Below are positions 15,573 to 24,358 of a DNA stretch of 64,000 bases, piece after piece; the first letter of the stretch is position 1, and each line of letters starts with the position of its first letter. The notes under the pieces were generated by a model, which had not been told where the DNA came from, did no database searches, and worked only from the letters and a program-made list of their open reading frames with translations. The position numbers were made by a program, and so were the translations under genes. Source of the stretch: CAYZTY01 sp964444665 (GTDB lineage Bacteria; Planctomycetota; Phycisphaerae; Sedimentisphaerales; CAYZTY01); contig CAYUIE010000012.1 in assembly GCA_964444665.1 (NCBI GenBank), forward strand, positions 45,215 to 109,214. The letters run 5' to 3'.

Positions 15573-17789
15573 ATGAGTTTAGTCAAATGGCTTCGCAAGA
15601 ACAACAGAAAGTTAATGGCCGTTTTTGTCGTCGCCATAATGCTTGCTTTTGTAATGCCCACCGTCCTGCAGCAGTTAAGCAGGCCAAGCGGCGCAAAAGC
15701 TACCATCGCTTACTTCGAGCCCGATGGGAAAATCACAAACAAGGATATCCTCGATACCCGCTGGCAGTTGAACCTTCTGCAGGCTCTCCTGGCGAAACAG
15801 TTTCTATTGAGACAACAGGATTTCCGACTCATTCTGCTTAGCGAGCTGCTCTTCCACGACACAGGCACTTCAGCAGCTGTAAGCCGGCAGATAAACTCAA
15901 CAGTAATAACAAAACAATGGCGCACCAGCAGTAGAGAGATTGATAATCTTTTTTCGCAGGTAAAAGGCGGAAATGAGCTGAGCCCAATTTTCTGGCTGCT
16001 GTTAAAAGCCGAAGCAAAGCAAGCAGGAATTATGGTCTCAACTGAATTCGCAAGTCAGGTCCTGTCCTCTACAATATCCCAGTTGACTGAAGGGCAATTA
16101 AACGCCAAACAACTCGTTCAGCGAATTGTGGAACAACGAGGCATATCGGAAGAAACCGTTCTGGAGACCTTCAGGCATCTGCTTGGCATCGTTGTATATG
16201 CGCAGGCTATTACGTCGAACGAAAACATCACCGCATCGCAACTGATGTATATGGTCAATCGGAATACAGAAAAAATTGATGTTGAATTCGTAAACTTTGA
16301 TTCGTCTCTCTTTACCCAATCAGAGCCCGAACCGACACCGGCCGAATTAAACAAGCACTTCGAGAAGTACCGCAAATTCTTCCCGGGGCAAATTACGCCC
16401 CAAAATCCTTACGGATTTGGTTATAAGATACCGGAAATAGTACAGCTCGAATATATCGCTGTGAAACTCGATGATGTTACTACGCTTGTAGAGGCCCCGG
16501 GCCCGGAACAAGCCGAAGAGTTTTATCAAAAGCACAGAAAAGAATTCATTGCCAATGTCCCGCTGGACCCGAATGACCCCAATTCCGAAACGATTGAAAG
16601 GATAAAAACTTACGCCGAGATAGCGGACGATATCAGTACAAAATTGCTGCAGGACAGGGTCAGGGTAAAGGCGGAGACAATTCTGAACGAGGCCATAATG
16701 CTTACCGAGGCCGACCTCGAAGATGTACAACAACCCGCACAAATAAGTGATGAGCAATTCAAGGAACTTGCCGGAGATTACGGGCAGGCCGCCGAACAGC
16801 TAAGCAAAAAACACAACATTAAAATCCACACGGGAAGAACAGGTTTGCTGACTGCCGAGGAGCTTATGTGGGACAGGCACCTTGGTATGTTCTACCTTGA
16901 GGGGCAAAACTTGAATCCGATAAGTTTGACAAAAATAGTCTTCGCAATCGAGCAACTCGATGCCAGTCATCTTGGTCCTTACGAGGTCCCCCGGCCGAGG
17001 ATGTACGAAAATATTGGACCAATCAACAACTTTTTTGACAAGACAATGGCTCTATTGCGAGTAATTCACGCCGAGAAGCCGACTGAACCGACGGATATAA
17101 ACTACATCAGCGATAAGACCGGTCTTGAATTCCTTGAAAAATCACAGGATGAGGACACCCAAAAAACTCAACCTCTCAAAGAACTCGTCGAGGAAGACCT
17201 GAAAAAACTAAAAGCTATGGCAACTGCAAGAAGCGTAGCTGAGCAGTTTCTCAAGCTTGCCCAGGCAGGTGACTGGGATGAGGTGATTGAAGAATTTAAT
17301 AACCGCTACGCTCCAAAAGATAAGCAAAAGGACTTGACTCAGCAGACAATCAAACTCCAGAATTTCACAGAGTTGAGACGCATCTCGAACCAGAACATAG
17401 CGGTTACACGTCTAAATAACGATGACAGCGCTGCAGCAAGGTCTTCTCTCCACCAACATATTAAGAGTCAGAATTTAATAGACAGGTTCTTCGCACTCCT
17501 GCCGGAAGGTAAAACCTCGCCTGAGAAGCTTCCATTGATTATGGAGTTAAAATCCCAGACCAGCTTTTACGTCATTAAGAATATTTCCCGCAAACTGACC
17601 AGCCGGGAAGAATACGAACGGGAGAAAATCATCTCGGCTTACCGCGAAGATACCGGCCAATCACAGTCACTGGCAGTCATCCATTTCACCCCGGAAAACA
17701 TAATAAAGCGTATGAAATTCCGCTGGGCCGGTGCAAAGCAGTCGGACGACAAACAAGCAACCGCTGAACCAAACGGAGCCGAGCAATGA
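15573..17789 (+). CDS. Membrane-anchored SurA/PpiD-like periplasmic folding factor
   Basis: A 738-residue protein with an N-terminal anchor: WLRKNNRKLMAVFVVAIMLAFVMPTVL, the usual KxxR/K-basic start then one membrane span seen in PpiD and SurA_N-type proteins. A helical SurA_N-like region follows (about 55-235, with AEAKQAGIMVSTEFASQVL and IVEQRGISEETVLETFRHLLG). The remaining 500 residues are helix-rich and charged. A canonical parvulin signature is not evident, so it may be a chaperone without isomerase activity. The next gene starts within its stop codon (ATGA at 17786-17789), so the two are translationally coupled. Role in outer-membrane or secreted protein folding is inferred from the domain layout. 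Confidence 0.65.
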   Translation: MSLVKWLRKNNRKLMAVFVVAIMLAFVMPTVLQQLSRPSGAKATIAYFEPDGKITNKDILDTRWQLNLLQALLAKQFLLRQQDFRLILLSELLFHDTGTSAAVSRQINSTVITKQWRTSSREIDNLFSQVKGGNELSPIFWLLLKAEAKQAGIMVSTEFASQVLSSTISQLTEGQLNAKQLVQRIVEQRGISEETVLETFRHLLGIVVYAQAITSNENITASQLMYMVNRNTEKIDVEFVNFDSSLFTQSEPEPTPAELNKHFEKYRKFFPGQITPQNPYGFGYKIPEIVQLEYIAVKLDDVTTLVEAPGPEQAEEFYQKHRKEFIANVPLDPNDPNSETIERIKTYAEIADDISTKLLQDRVRVKAETILNEAIMLTEADLEDVQQPAQISDEQFKELAGDYGQAAEQLSKKHNIKIHTGRTGLLTAEELMWDRHLGMFYLEGQNLNPISLTKIVFAIEQLDASHLGPYEVPRPRMYENIGPINNFFDKTMALLRVIHAEKPTEPTDINYISDKTGLEFLEKSQDEDTQKTQPLKELVEEDLKKLKAMATARSVAEQFLKLAQAGDWDEVIEEFNNRYAPKDKQKDLTQQTIKLQNFTELRRISNQNIAVTRLNNDDSAAARSSLHQHIKSQNLIDRFFALLPEGKTSPEKLPLIMELKSQTSFYVIKNISRKLTSREEYEREKIISAYREDTGQSQSLAVIHFTPENIIKRMKFRWAGAKQSDDKQATAEPNGAEQ

Positions 17790-18181
17790 AACACTATTCG
17801 GGCGCCAATTTTTTGCCTGTATTGCTCATTGGCCTTCTGTCCTGGTTCCTGCCCGGTGCAGGACACTGGGTGCTGCGAGAAAGAAAACGCGCTATTATCA
17901 TCTTTGTAACAATTTCAACACTATTCACCCTCGGGTTATATATCGGCTCAATCGGCGTAATCGACCCCGTAAGGGAAAGACTTTGGTATGCGGCGCAAAT
18001 GCTCAATTCTCCACTGGTTGCGGTATTTGGTCAAATGACGATAACCGAAAGCTACGAAAGCTTCGGAAAACCAAACGAGATAGGCCAGATATACACAGGA
18101 ATCAGCGGCATGCTTAATCTGTTATGTATCATCAACGCCGTTTATTTGACAGAGACTCGCCGGACACAAATAACAGTGTAG
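17786..18181 (+). CDS. Small TM2-like membrane protein
   Basis: A 131-residue protein with three likely membrane spans: LPVLLIGLLSWFLPGAGHW, AIIIFVTISTLFTLGLYIGSI and MLNLLCIINAVYL. The first segment with LPGAGHWxLRERKRAI resembles the TM2/DUF6677-type pattern of a loop with G-A-G-H and basic residues. Coupled by ATGA overlap to the upstream folding factor gene, so the two probably act together in the envelope. Function unknown. Confidence 0.7.
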   Translation: MKHYSGANFLPVLLIGLLSWFLPGAGHWVLRERKRAIIIFVTISTLFTLGLYIGSIGVIDPVRERLWYAAQMLNSPLVAVFGQMTITESYESFGKPNEIGQIYTGISGMLNLLCIINAVYLTETRRTQITV

Positions 18182-18324
18182 CTCGCCGCTACGAAGCCTA
18201 TTTGACTGCGGCGAAGAACTCTCCGGCTGCAGGAAGCCTCGCTGTGACGAGCGCCGAGAAGAGCAGAATAGCCGGGCAGCTGCTCGTTCCGCTCCTGTAA
18301 CCGAGGGCGAAGTAAGGAGAAAAA

Positions 18325-18567
18325 ATGATTGGCTTTATAATCGCAACATTCACAACACCCGAAACAATCGGTACCGATATAAAATCATTTCTCTGGCTTC
18401 TGCCGCTGGCTGCTGCAATTGCTTCCGTCTACAAAGCGTTGAAGCTGGACAGTATTTCGGCACCAAATTTTATCAGAGAAACCGCGATTTTGTTCGGCAC
18501 GATTGCCCTGTTTACTATAGCAATAGCACTCGCACTATACGCAATTGCTCACTTAATTACAAGTTGA
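18325..18567 (+). CDS. Small two-span membrane protein
   Basis: An 80-residue protein with two hydrophobic segments (FLWLLPLAAAIASVYKAL and ETAILFGTIALFTIAIALALYAIAHL). AAGGAG lies 5 bases before the ATG. It follows the TM2-like gene by 143 bases in the same orientation, and the space between holds nothing recognisable. No homologous family recognised. Confidence 0.65.
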   Translation: MIGFIIATFTTPETIGTDIKSFLWLLPLAAAIASVYKALKLDSISAPNFIRETAILFGTIALFTIAIALALYAIAHLITS

Positions 18568-18611
18568 TGATTTTCCGACGCATTTTACCGGTCTGACAAA
18601 TAAAATGAGAG

Positions 18612-19304
18612 CTAATCTTCCTCAAGCACACCCAGTTCCTGCAGCGCATTTCGAGCCGCGTTTTGTTCCGCCTCTTTCTTGTTTGTCCCCCACGCGCTGG
18701 TGAAACGACTATTGCCTATAATCACCACCGATTCAAAGCACTTATTATGATCCGGCCCCTTCTCGTCAAGTAACTCGTAAACAGGAGTAGTATCAAATTG
18801 CTGCTGCGCATGCTGCTGCAGCAAAGATTTATAGTTCTCTTGATGTTCCTGTGCATCAGCTTTTTCAATTAACGGCCCGAACACCTTCAAAATAAACCTG
18901 CTTGCCTCGTCGATTCCACCATCGAGATAAATCGCAGCGATAATCGCTTCCAGAGCCGCGGCGGCAAGCGAGCCTTTCAAAGAGGGACTGTACGACATAC
19001 CTTTGCCTACGGTCAGGTATTTCTCCAGACTCAGTGTACGCGCAAGCCGGGCACAGGTTCGTCGGGAAACAAGCATACTCTTTACCTTCGTAAGTTCTCC
19101 TTCCAGATAGTCGGGAAACCGCTTAAAAAGCGACACACAGATAACCAGACTTAAAATCGTATCGCCGAGGAATTCCAGCCGCTCGTTACTGGCAAGACGA
19201 TTTTCTGTCACGGAGGCATGCATCAGGGCCTGAAAAAGTACAGAGCTCTCAGAGAAGTGATAACCAATTAACTGCTCAATCTCCTGCAGATTCTCCTTGT
19301 CCAT
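18612..19304 (-). CDS. rnc: Ribonuclease III
   Basis: RNase III cleaves double-stranded RNA in rRNA precursors and some mRNAs. The 230-residue product has the full signature NERLEFLGDTILSLV, the second acidic cluster ALEAIIAAIYLDGG, and a C-terminal double-stranded RNA-binding domain from about residue 158 (NYKSLLQQHAQQQ ... SAWGTNKKEAEQNAARNAL). All metal-binding Glu/Asp positions appear intact. Length is normal. It is convergent with the small membrane protein gene and is followed at a distance on the same strand by no other gene. Confidence 0.96.
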   Translation of the reverse strand: MDKENLQEIEQLIGYHFSESSVLFQALMHASVTENRLASNERLEFLGDTILSLVICVSLFKRFPDYLEGELTKVKSMLVSRRTCARLARTLSLEKYLTVGKGMSYSPSLKGSLAAAALEAIIAAIYLDGGIDEASRFILKVFGPLIEKADAQEHQENYKSLLQQHAQQQFDTTPVYELLDEKGPDHNKCFESVVIIGNSRFTSAWGTNKKEAEQNAARNALQELGVLEED

Positions 19305-19435
19305 AATACCTTACCTACTTTGCCCCGCCTGCCGAGGCGGAACCTGGAAAATCCGCGAGCAGATTACGAAAATAGCTCTACGAAGCAACTTTCGTAAACC
19401 GCCCGACAATATCTACTCACACTCAAACACTACAG

Positions 19436-19771
19436 CTAATTTACCATTTGTAAACTGGCCAAAGCCACGAACTGATCGTCAACAAAGTCAAAAGCGTTCT
19501 CAAGACCCGTGACCAGAAAGACGCTCTTGGTTTGAGTTGTCAGTCCGCTAAGTACAAGACGACGCTCTTTATCCTTCAGCGTCTTTCGGAGCTTCAATAG
19601 CTTAGCAATACTGGAAGAAGTAACTATCTCAACATCCGTAAAATCAACCACAACATCACAATCAACCCTGTCTTCGGTAATATCTATCACCGTCCGCAAT
19701 TCCTCACTCATCTGCGGCTCCGGTGCCAGATGCACCAGAATTATGTTTTCCGACCAGTTTTCGATTCCCAC
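19436..19771 (-). CDS. STAS-domain protein (anti-sigma factor antagonist-like)
   Basis: A 111-residue single STAS domain. The strand and helix pattern VVVDFTDVEIVTSSSIAKLLKLRKTLKDKERRLVLSGL fits SpoIIAA/RsbV, with the phosphorylatable Ser in the TSSSIAKLL segment. GTG start with AGGAGGA 6 bases upstream. Such proteins bind anti-sigma or other kinases; no partner kinase is adjacent, so the pathway is unknown. Confidence 0.85.
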   Translation of the reverse strand: MGIENWSENIILVHLAPEPQMSEELRTVIDITEDRVDCDVVVDFTDVEIVTSSSIAKLLKLRKTLKDKERRLVLSGLTTQTKSVFLVTGLENAFDFVDDQFVALASLQMVN

Positions 19772-19862
19772 TTCGTTCCTCCTGAATCATTCACCCTTCA
19801 TTTGCCTTGTATCAAATGATGCTGCTGTTGTTCTATCGGCACAGTTCTGCCAGCAGTTAAGC

Positions 19863-19891
19863 ACAATAGCCAAGTAAAGCTCAAAAGTCAA
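19863..19891 (-). promoter_or_regulatory. Predicted sigma-70 promoter of the STAS gene
   Basis: On the minus strand TTGACT (19891-19886) and TATTGT (19868-19863) are spaced by 17 bases. The start codon is about 92 bases downstream. Confidence 0.45.
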
Positions 19892-20011
19892 TCTCCATCT
19901 TTATCGGAATCTGGATTATTCGTTCAATCATCCCACATAAATCTGCGTTCTCTTTCGGACGTACCGCGATTCAATGCCTTTTAATTGTCCTTCTTTCCCA
20001 TCAATCCTTAG

Positions 20012-20040
20012 TTGAATAATCAAACAAAAAAGATTATAAT
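20012..20040 (+). promoter_or_regulatory. Predicted sigma-70 promoter of the sirtuin gene
   Basis: TTGAAT (20012-20017), 17 bases, then a consensus TATAAT (20035-20040). The ATG at 20075 follows 35 bases later. The 303-base divergent gap 19772-20074 holds this and the STAS promoter and nothing else recognised. Confidence 0.6.
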
Positions 20041-20074
20041 TCCTGCCCAAAACCACATTAAACGGTAACTTTTT

Positions 20075-20845
20075 ATGTCTTTATCAACACGGGATAACGA
20101 AAAAATCGATGCCATCATTGCAATACTAAAGCAATGCAAGAGCGTCTTATTTATTACTGGCGCAGGCATATCTGCTGATTCCGGCCTACCGACTTACCGC
20201 GGCATCGGAGGCTTGTACAACGATAAAACCACCGACGAAGGTATTCCAATTGAAGATGCCATCTCCGGCCGGATGATGCAAACCAATCCCACTCTTGTTT
20301 GGAAGCACATTCATCAAATCGAGGCCGCCTGCCGTGGCGCCAAGTTCAACCGCGGCCACGAAGTCATCGCCGAAATGGAAAAATCTTTTGACCGGCTCTG
20401 GACCCTGACGCAAAATATCGACGGCTTCCATCGCGATGCCGGTTCAAAAAATCTTATCGACATACACGGCGACATTCACCAGCTTATTTGCACGGGATGT
20501 GGCCGGCGCAGCAGAGTGAAGGACTTCAGCAGCCTTAAAATACCACCGTACTGTCCGGATTGTAGCGCCCTGATACGACCGGAGGTCGTGCTCTTTGGAG
20601 AAATGCTTCCGTTCCAGAAATGCCAGCTGCTGGCCGCTGAACTGCAGACCGGCTTCGACATCATCTTCTCCGTCGGCACCACCAGCGTCTTCCCTTATAT
20701 TGCACAGCCGGTCATTGAGGCCAAATATCGCAGAATACCCACCGTCGAGATTAATCCCGGCCAAACTCAGGTCTCCAGTGCTGTTGATATCAAAATCGCC
20801 GCCGGGGCTGCAGAGTCTCTCGATGCAATATGGAAAAGGTATTAA
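20075..20845 (+). CDS. cobB: Sir2-family NAD-dependent protein deacylase
   Basis: A 256-residue sirtuin that would remove acyl groups from lysines using NAD+. Visible motifs are the NAD loop GAGISADSGLPTYRG, the TQNIDGFHRDAG segment with the ribose-binding Gln-Asn-x-Asp, the catalytic His in IDIHGDI, and a zinc site formed by CTGCG and CPDC. The RPEVVLFGEMLP segment is also typical. Single-gene unit with its own promoter. Substrates are unknown. Confidence 0.93.
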   Translation: MSLSTRDNEKIDAIIAILKQCKSVLFITGAGISADSGLPTYRGIGGLYNDKTTDEGIPIEDAISGRMMQTNPTLVWKHIHQIEAACRGAKFNRGHEVIAEMEKSFDRLWTLTQNIDGFHRDAGSKNLIDIHGDIHQLICTGCGRRSRVKDFSSLKIPPYCPDCSALIRPEVVLFGEMLPFQKCQLLAAELQTGFDIIFSVGTTSVFPYIAQPVIEAKYRRIPTVEINPGQTQVSSAVDIKIAAGAAESLDAIWKRY

Positions 20846-20900
20846 GTCAAAACGGCTGAGACGATAGATGCCGAAGAAAAAGCTCAGTTCGGCCTGCAGC

Positions 20901-22286
20901 TTACAAGCCCAATTTTGCGGCCTCTTTCTCAAGGCCGTAGCGTTTCATCTTCTTATAAAGTGTGGTGCGGTTTATCTGCAATGCCTTTGCCGTCTCTTGG
21001 CGGTTCCAACTGTTTGCCTCAAGGGCGGCACGAATAATTTTCCTCTCAGGCTCAGCAAGCCCCTCTTTCAGACTTAACAGGCTATATTGTTTTTGATTTT
21101 CAAACTGACTGGCTGTTACCAGATTGGCAGGCAGGTCTTCAGTGGAAATATATTTATCTTTACTAAGCAGTGCCGCTCTTTCGACAACATTTTCGAGCTC
21201 GCGCACATTTCCCGGCCAGGAATAACGTTCGAGAACATCGAGAGCTTCGGAGTTGAAGCCGAGTTTTTCTCTGCCGTGCTGCAATGAGTACAATCGAAGG
21301 AAATACTCAGCAAGCAGAGGCACATCACCGATCCGCTCGCACAGGGGGGGAAGGCCTATAGTTACCACGTTTATTCGATAGTACAAATCCTCCCTGAATC
21401 TGCCTTGCCTGACCTGTTCGGGCAGATTTGTATTGGTTGCAAGCAGAACACGTGTATCGACTGTAACCGTCTTATTACTGCCCACGGGTTCGAATTGCCT
21501 TTCCTGCAGGACACGGAGCAGTTTTACCTGAAGGGCAGGGGAAGAATTTGCCACCTCGTCGAGAAAAATTGTGCCACCGTTCGCAGCAAGGAATTTACCC
21601 TCCTTGTTGCTCAGGGCTCCTGTGAATGACCCTTTGATGTGCCCGAACAGTTCGCTCTCCAGAAGCGTCTCAGGCAAAGCTCCGCAGCTGACCTCTACAA
21701 ATGGTTTGTCTCCTCGGGATGAGCGATAATGTATCGCACGCGCCAGAACGCTTTTACCAGTTCCGGAGGGCCCTGTCATTAGTATTGTTGTTTTACTGTC
21801 GGCAACAGCTTCAATCAGGTCGAAGATTTTGGCCATCTTGAAATCGTGACTGATGATATTCTCAAGACTATACTTCTGCTCCAACTGCAGCCGCAATGCC
21901 TGGTTTTCATTCATAAGCGCATATTGTTTGACGGCCTTCTCGACGGCAAGACGGAGTTCGTCGTCGATAATGGGTTTTGTAAGATAGTCATAGGCACCAA
22001 GTTTGATAGCTTCGACAGCATTTTCGATACTGCCGTAGCCGGTTATAACGATTACTACCAATTCAGGATATTTCTTCTTAATAGTCCGCAACAGACCAAG
22101 ACCGTTCCCATCAGGCATACTGATATCGGTCACAATGACAGAAAAAATCCTTTTGCGCAGCTGTTCCATTGCCTCCTTAATAGTTTCTGCGCCGGTCGGT
22201 ATATAGTCTTCGAGCCTTAGAAATTCACACACCGAATCGAGTATGATTCTATCGTCGTCTACGACAAGGATATTATGCTTCTTCAT
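20901..22286 (-). CDS. Sigma-54-dependent response regulator (NtrC family)
   Basis: A 461-residue activator with three domains: receiver 1-120 (DDD near 10-12, phospho-acceptor D54 in VTDISMPDG), AAA+ ATPase about 140-375 (Walker A GPSGTGKS, Walker B GGTIFLDEVANSS, and the sigma-54 contact loop as GSFTGA) and a C-terminal Fis-type helix-turn-helix (WNRQETAKALQINRTTLYKKMKRYG). The sigma-54 loop has Ser for the first Ala of GAFTGA. The gene lies 22 bases after the PAS histidine kinase gene, which is surely its partner. The sigma-54 promoter at 23830-23847, next to this pair, is the obvious candidate target. Confidence 0.94.
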   Translation of the reverse strand: MKKHNILVVDDDRIILDSVCEFLRLEDYIPTGAETIKEAMEQLRKRIFSVIVTDISMPDGNGLGLLRTIKKKYPELVVIVITGYGSIENAVEAIKLGAYDYLTKPIIDDELRLAVEKAVKQYALMNENQALRLQLEQKYSLENIISHDFKMAKIFDLIEAVADSKTTILMTGPSGTGKSVLARAIHYRSSRGDKPFVEVSCGALPETLLESELFGHIKGSFTGALSNKEGKFLAANGGTIFLDEVANSSPALQVKLLRVLQERQFEPVGSNKTVTVDTRVLLATNTNLPEQVRQGRFREDLYYRINVVTIGLPPLCERIGDVPLLAEYFLRLYSLQHGREKLGFNSEALDVLERYSWPGNVRELENVVERAALLSKDKYISTEDLPANLVTASQFENQKQYSLLSLKEGLAEPERKIIRAALEANSWNRQETAKALQINRTTLYKKMKRYGLEKEAAKLGL

Positions 22287-22308
22287 AGCGAACTACCTAT
22301 AGCACAAG

Positions 22309-23487
22309 CTACCTTCTGAAGGCAACCGATTCTCTTGTATTCTCAGCCGTTAAAGGCAGCCGGACCGTGAAAACACAACCTCCTTCTGCGTGATTTTCGG
22401 CCGTTATCTGACCGTTGTACTTTTCAACTATGTCCTTCGATATTGCCAGACCAAGTCCTGTGCCCTTCCCTCGCTCTTTCGTAGTAAAGAAAGGCTCAAA
22501 TATAGCCTGAGCGTTTTCGGGCGGGAAACCTGGGCCGGTATCACGAAAGCTGACAATTAGCGTCTTGGCCTCGGTGAGTTGCGTGGAAATGAACAACTGG
22601 CCGCCGGTAGACATTGCATCGACGGCGTTTTTAACGAGATTGCAGAAGACCTGAAACAAATTGCCGCTCCTGATTCGGGGAATTCCTGTGGCGTAGTCGC
22701 GCAGGACCTGAATGCCGGCTGAGATTATTCTCGAATCCATAGCTCGAAGTGAATCTTCTATAATCTTATCTACGGGCATACATTCGAAGGCAGCATAGGA
22801 GCTTCTTGAGTACTCTAACAGTTCGTTGACAATTTGAACCATCCTCATAATTCCTTTACGACACTGCTGGAGATAGCTTATGGGTTTCTCAAGTTCCTTC
22901 TCCTGGAGAATTCGCAGTGCCAGGTTAAGGTATCTTAATATGCCATCCATAGGATTATTCAGTTCATGCGCTACACGAGAGGCCAGCTTCCCTACCGCGG
23001 CAAGCCGTTCGGCGCTGGCCAATTGCTTTTCAATATTCACCCTCTCGGTAATATCCTCGACGATGATTGCTCCGCCAAGGTTCTTTTCGTTGTCAGCTTC
23101 TCTCAAAGGAGTACAAATAATATGAAGTAACTTTCTATCGCTGTCTCGCTTGTACTCGACATTATCAAAATAACGAGTCGTGCCATCGGATATCGCAGAC
23201 TTCAACTGAGCGGTCCAGTCCTGCCATATCTGAGGGTTCGTTCCTTTGGCCAGGGACCTGTCGATATGCTGACACCGGTTCAAATCTATAAGTTTTGCGA
23301 CGTGGCTGTTGGCTTGTATTATCTTAAGTTCTGTATCGAACGCTACAACACCCACGGGCAGGGATTGAATGATTGACTCGCCAAGGTGACGAAACTTCAA
23401 CTTGTCTCCAGCAGATTGTTTTTTGCTTTGCCTGGCTGCAGCAGGTTGAGAGGTGTTATTAGAATCTATCATAGGCTGATTTGACAT
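22309..23487 (-). CDS. Soluble PAS-domain sensor histidine kinase
   Basis: A 392-residue kinase without membrane spans. A PAS domain covers about 33-150 (IIQSLPVGVVAFDTELKIIQAN ... GGAIIVEDITERV). The dimerisation domain has the phospho-acceptor H174 in VAHELNNPM, and the ATPase domain has N (FCNLVKNAVDAM), G1 (FRDTGPGFP), F (IFEPFFTTK) and G2 (GKGTGLGLAI) boxes. It resembles NtrB/AtoS-type kinases that pair with NtrC-like regulators, and is transcribed just ahead of one. The cytoplasmic PAS domain suggests an intracellular redox, ligand or metabolic signal. Confidence 0.93.
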   Translation of the reverse strand: MSNQPMIDSNNTSQPAAARQSKKQSAGDKLKFRHLGESIIQSLPVGVVAFDTELKIIQANSHVAKLIDLNRCQHIDRSLAKGTNPQIWQDWTAQLKSAISDGTTRYFDNVEYKRDSDRKLLHIICTPLREADNEKNLGGAIIVEDITERVNIEKQLASAERLAAVGKLASRVAHELNNPMDGILRYLNLALRILQEKELEKPISYLQQCRKGIMRMVQIVNELLEYSRSSYAAFECMPVDKIIEDSLRAMDSRIISAGIQVLRDYATGIPRIRSGNLFQVFCNLVKNAVDAMSTGGQLFISTQLTEAKTLIVSFRDTGPGFPPENAQAIFEPFFTTKERGKGTGLGLAISKDIVEKYNGQITAENHAEGGCVFTVRLPLTAENTRESVAFRR

Positions 23488-23937
23488 ATTTAGGGAATTA
23501 TAAATACTGGGACAGGATTGTCAAGCATTCGTGTTGCAGAAAAACAACATATTTCTGAAAGGCAGCCGATGAAATCGTAATCAAGCGGGTCTGAATACTA
23601 AAACCTTGAAAATAAAAGGATATACACATGTTTTTTGGCCCGATAAGACATTTATTTTTTTAAACTTATCGCAAATATGTGTTTGAAACAACAGTTCGCG
23701 TTGAAGTTAATCAACATTTAACATCGTTGTCATAAGTTATATAAGCTTTTAGAGTGGTCTTTATCTGCTAATCCCAAGAATGATAAGTGCTTAACAACTG
23801 CTAAGATAGGAGGTTTTTCAGAGTAGAAATTGGTACGATTTTTGCTACCAAACTGGTTTGGAGGCGCGGTACGCTTATTATTAAAATCTCATCTCGGCGC
23901 CTACGAGCTATAGGCATGGAAGCAGAGTAGTAGCGGT
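23488..23937. other. Regulatory gap between kinase gene and PilZ gene
   Basis: The 450-base divergent gap is AT-rich at 23600-23720. Besides the sigma-54 promoter at 23830-23847 it has GATAAG (23642-23647) and CTTATC (23665-23670) as an inverted pair and another GATAAG near 23779. These lie 50-200 bases upstream of the promoter, where activator sites for an NtrC-type protein are expected. Their role as enhancers is conjecture. Confidence 0.35.
23830..23847 (+). promoter_or_regulatory. Predicted sigma-54 promoter
   Basis: TTGGTACGATTTTTGCTA matches the consensus TTGGCACG-N4-TTGCA closely, with the invariant GG (23832-23833) and GC (23844-23845) separated by exactly 10 bases. Transcription would begin near 23857, about 80 bases before the PilZ start codon. 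Confidence 0.75.
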
Positions 23938-24276
23938 ATGGCGGAAAAACGCAAACATAGACGGCTATTAATCAAGCTAAATGTATTGTGTTGGAAAGTG
24001 GGGATACAGGGGGAGGAGATATTAAAAGGCACCACACTGAACGTAAGCACGGGAGGGGTTTTTTTTCAAACAACCAGAACCAATTTGAATAAAGGGGACC
24101 TTCTAAACGTTAAACTGGATGTGCCACCCAAATCAGGCCTTCTCGAATTGGGCGGCACTATGTCAAGCCTCGGCAGGGTCCTGCGAACCAAACAGATTGG
24201 GGATTCAGCAGCAAATACAGGCGAGAAATATGGCGTTGCAGTGAAGTTCTGTCAAAGCCCTAAATTCTTACAATAA
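23938..24276 (+). CDS. PilZ-domain protein (c-di-GMP binding-like)
   Basis: A 112-residue single PilZ domain. The N-terminus has the arginine cluster KHRRLLIKLNV (RxxxR-like, as H-R-R-L-L-I-K) and about 25 residues later NVSTGGVFF, the (D/N)xSxxG motif. PilZ domains bind cyclic di-GMP; the RxxxR here is imperfect, so binding needs testing. It lies downstream of a sigma-54 promoter and next to the NtrC-type kinase-regulator pair, which suggests conditional control of a motility, attachment or envelope function. A lipoprotein gene follows on the same strand. Confidence 0.8.
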   Translation: MAEKRKHRRLLIKLNVLCWKVGIQGEEILKGTTLNVSTGGVFFQTTRTNLNKGDLLNVKLDVPPKSGLLELGGTMSSLGRVLRTKQIGDSAANTGEKYGVAVKFCQSPKFLQ

Positions 24277-24358
24277 GCTATATATTTCATCAACCGTTGA
24301 CAGGTCCAACCCCAGTCCAATATTGACAGCAACAAAGGGCAATATTATATTTACTCCT

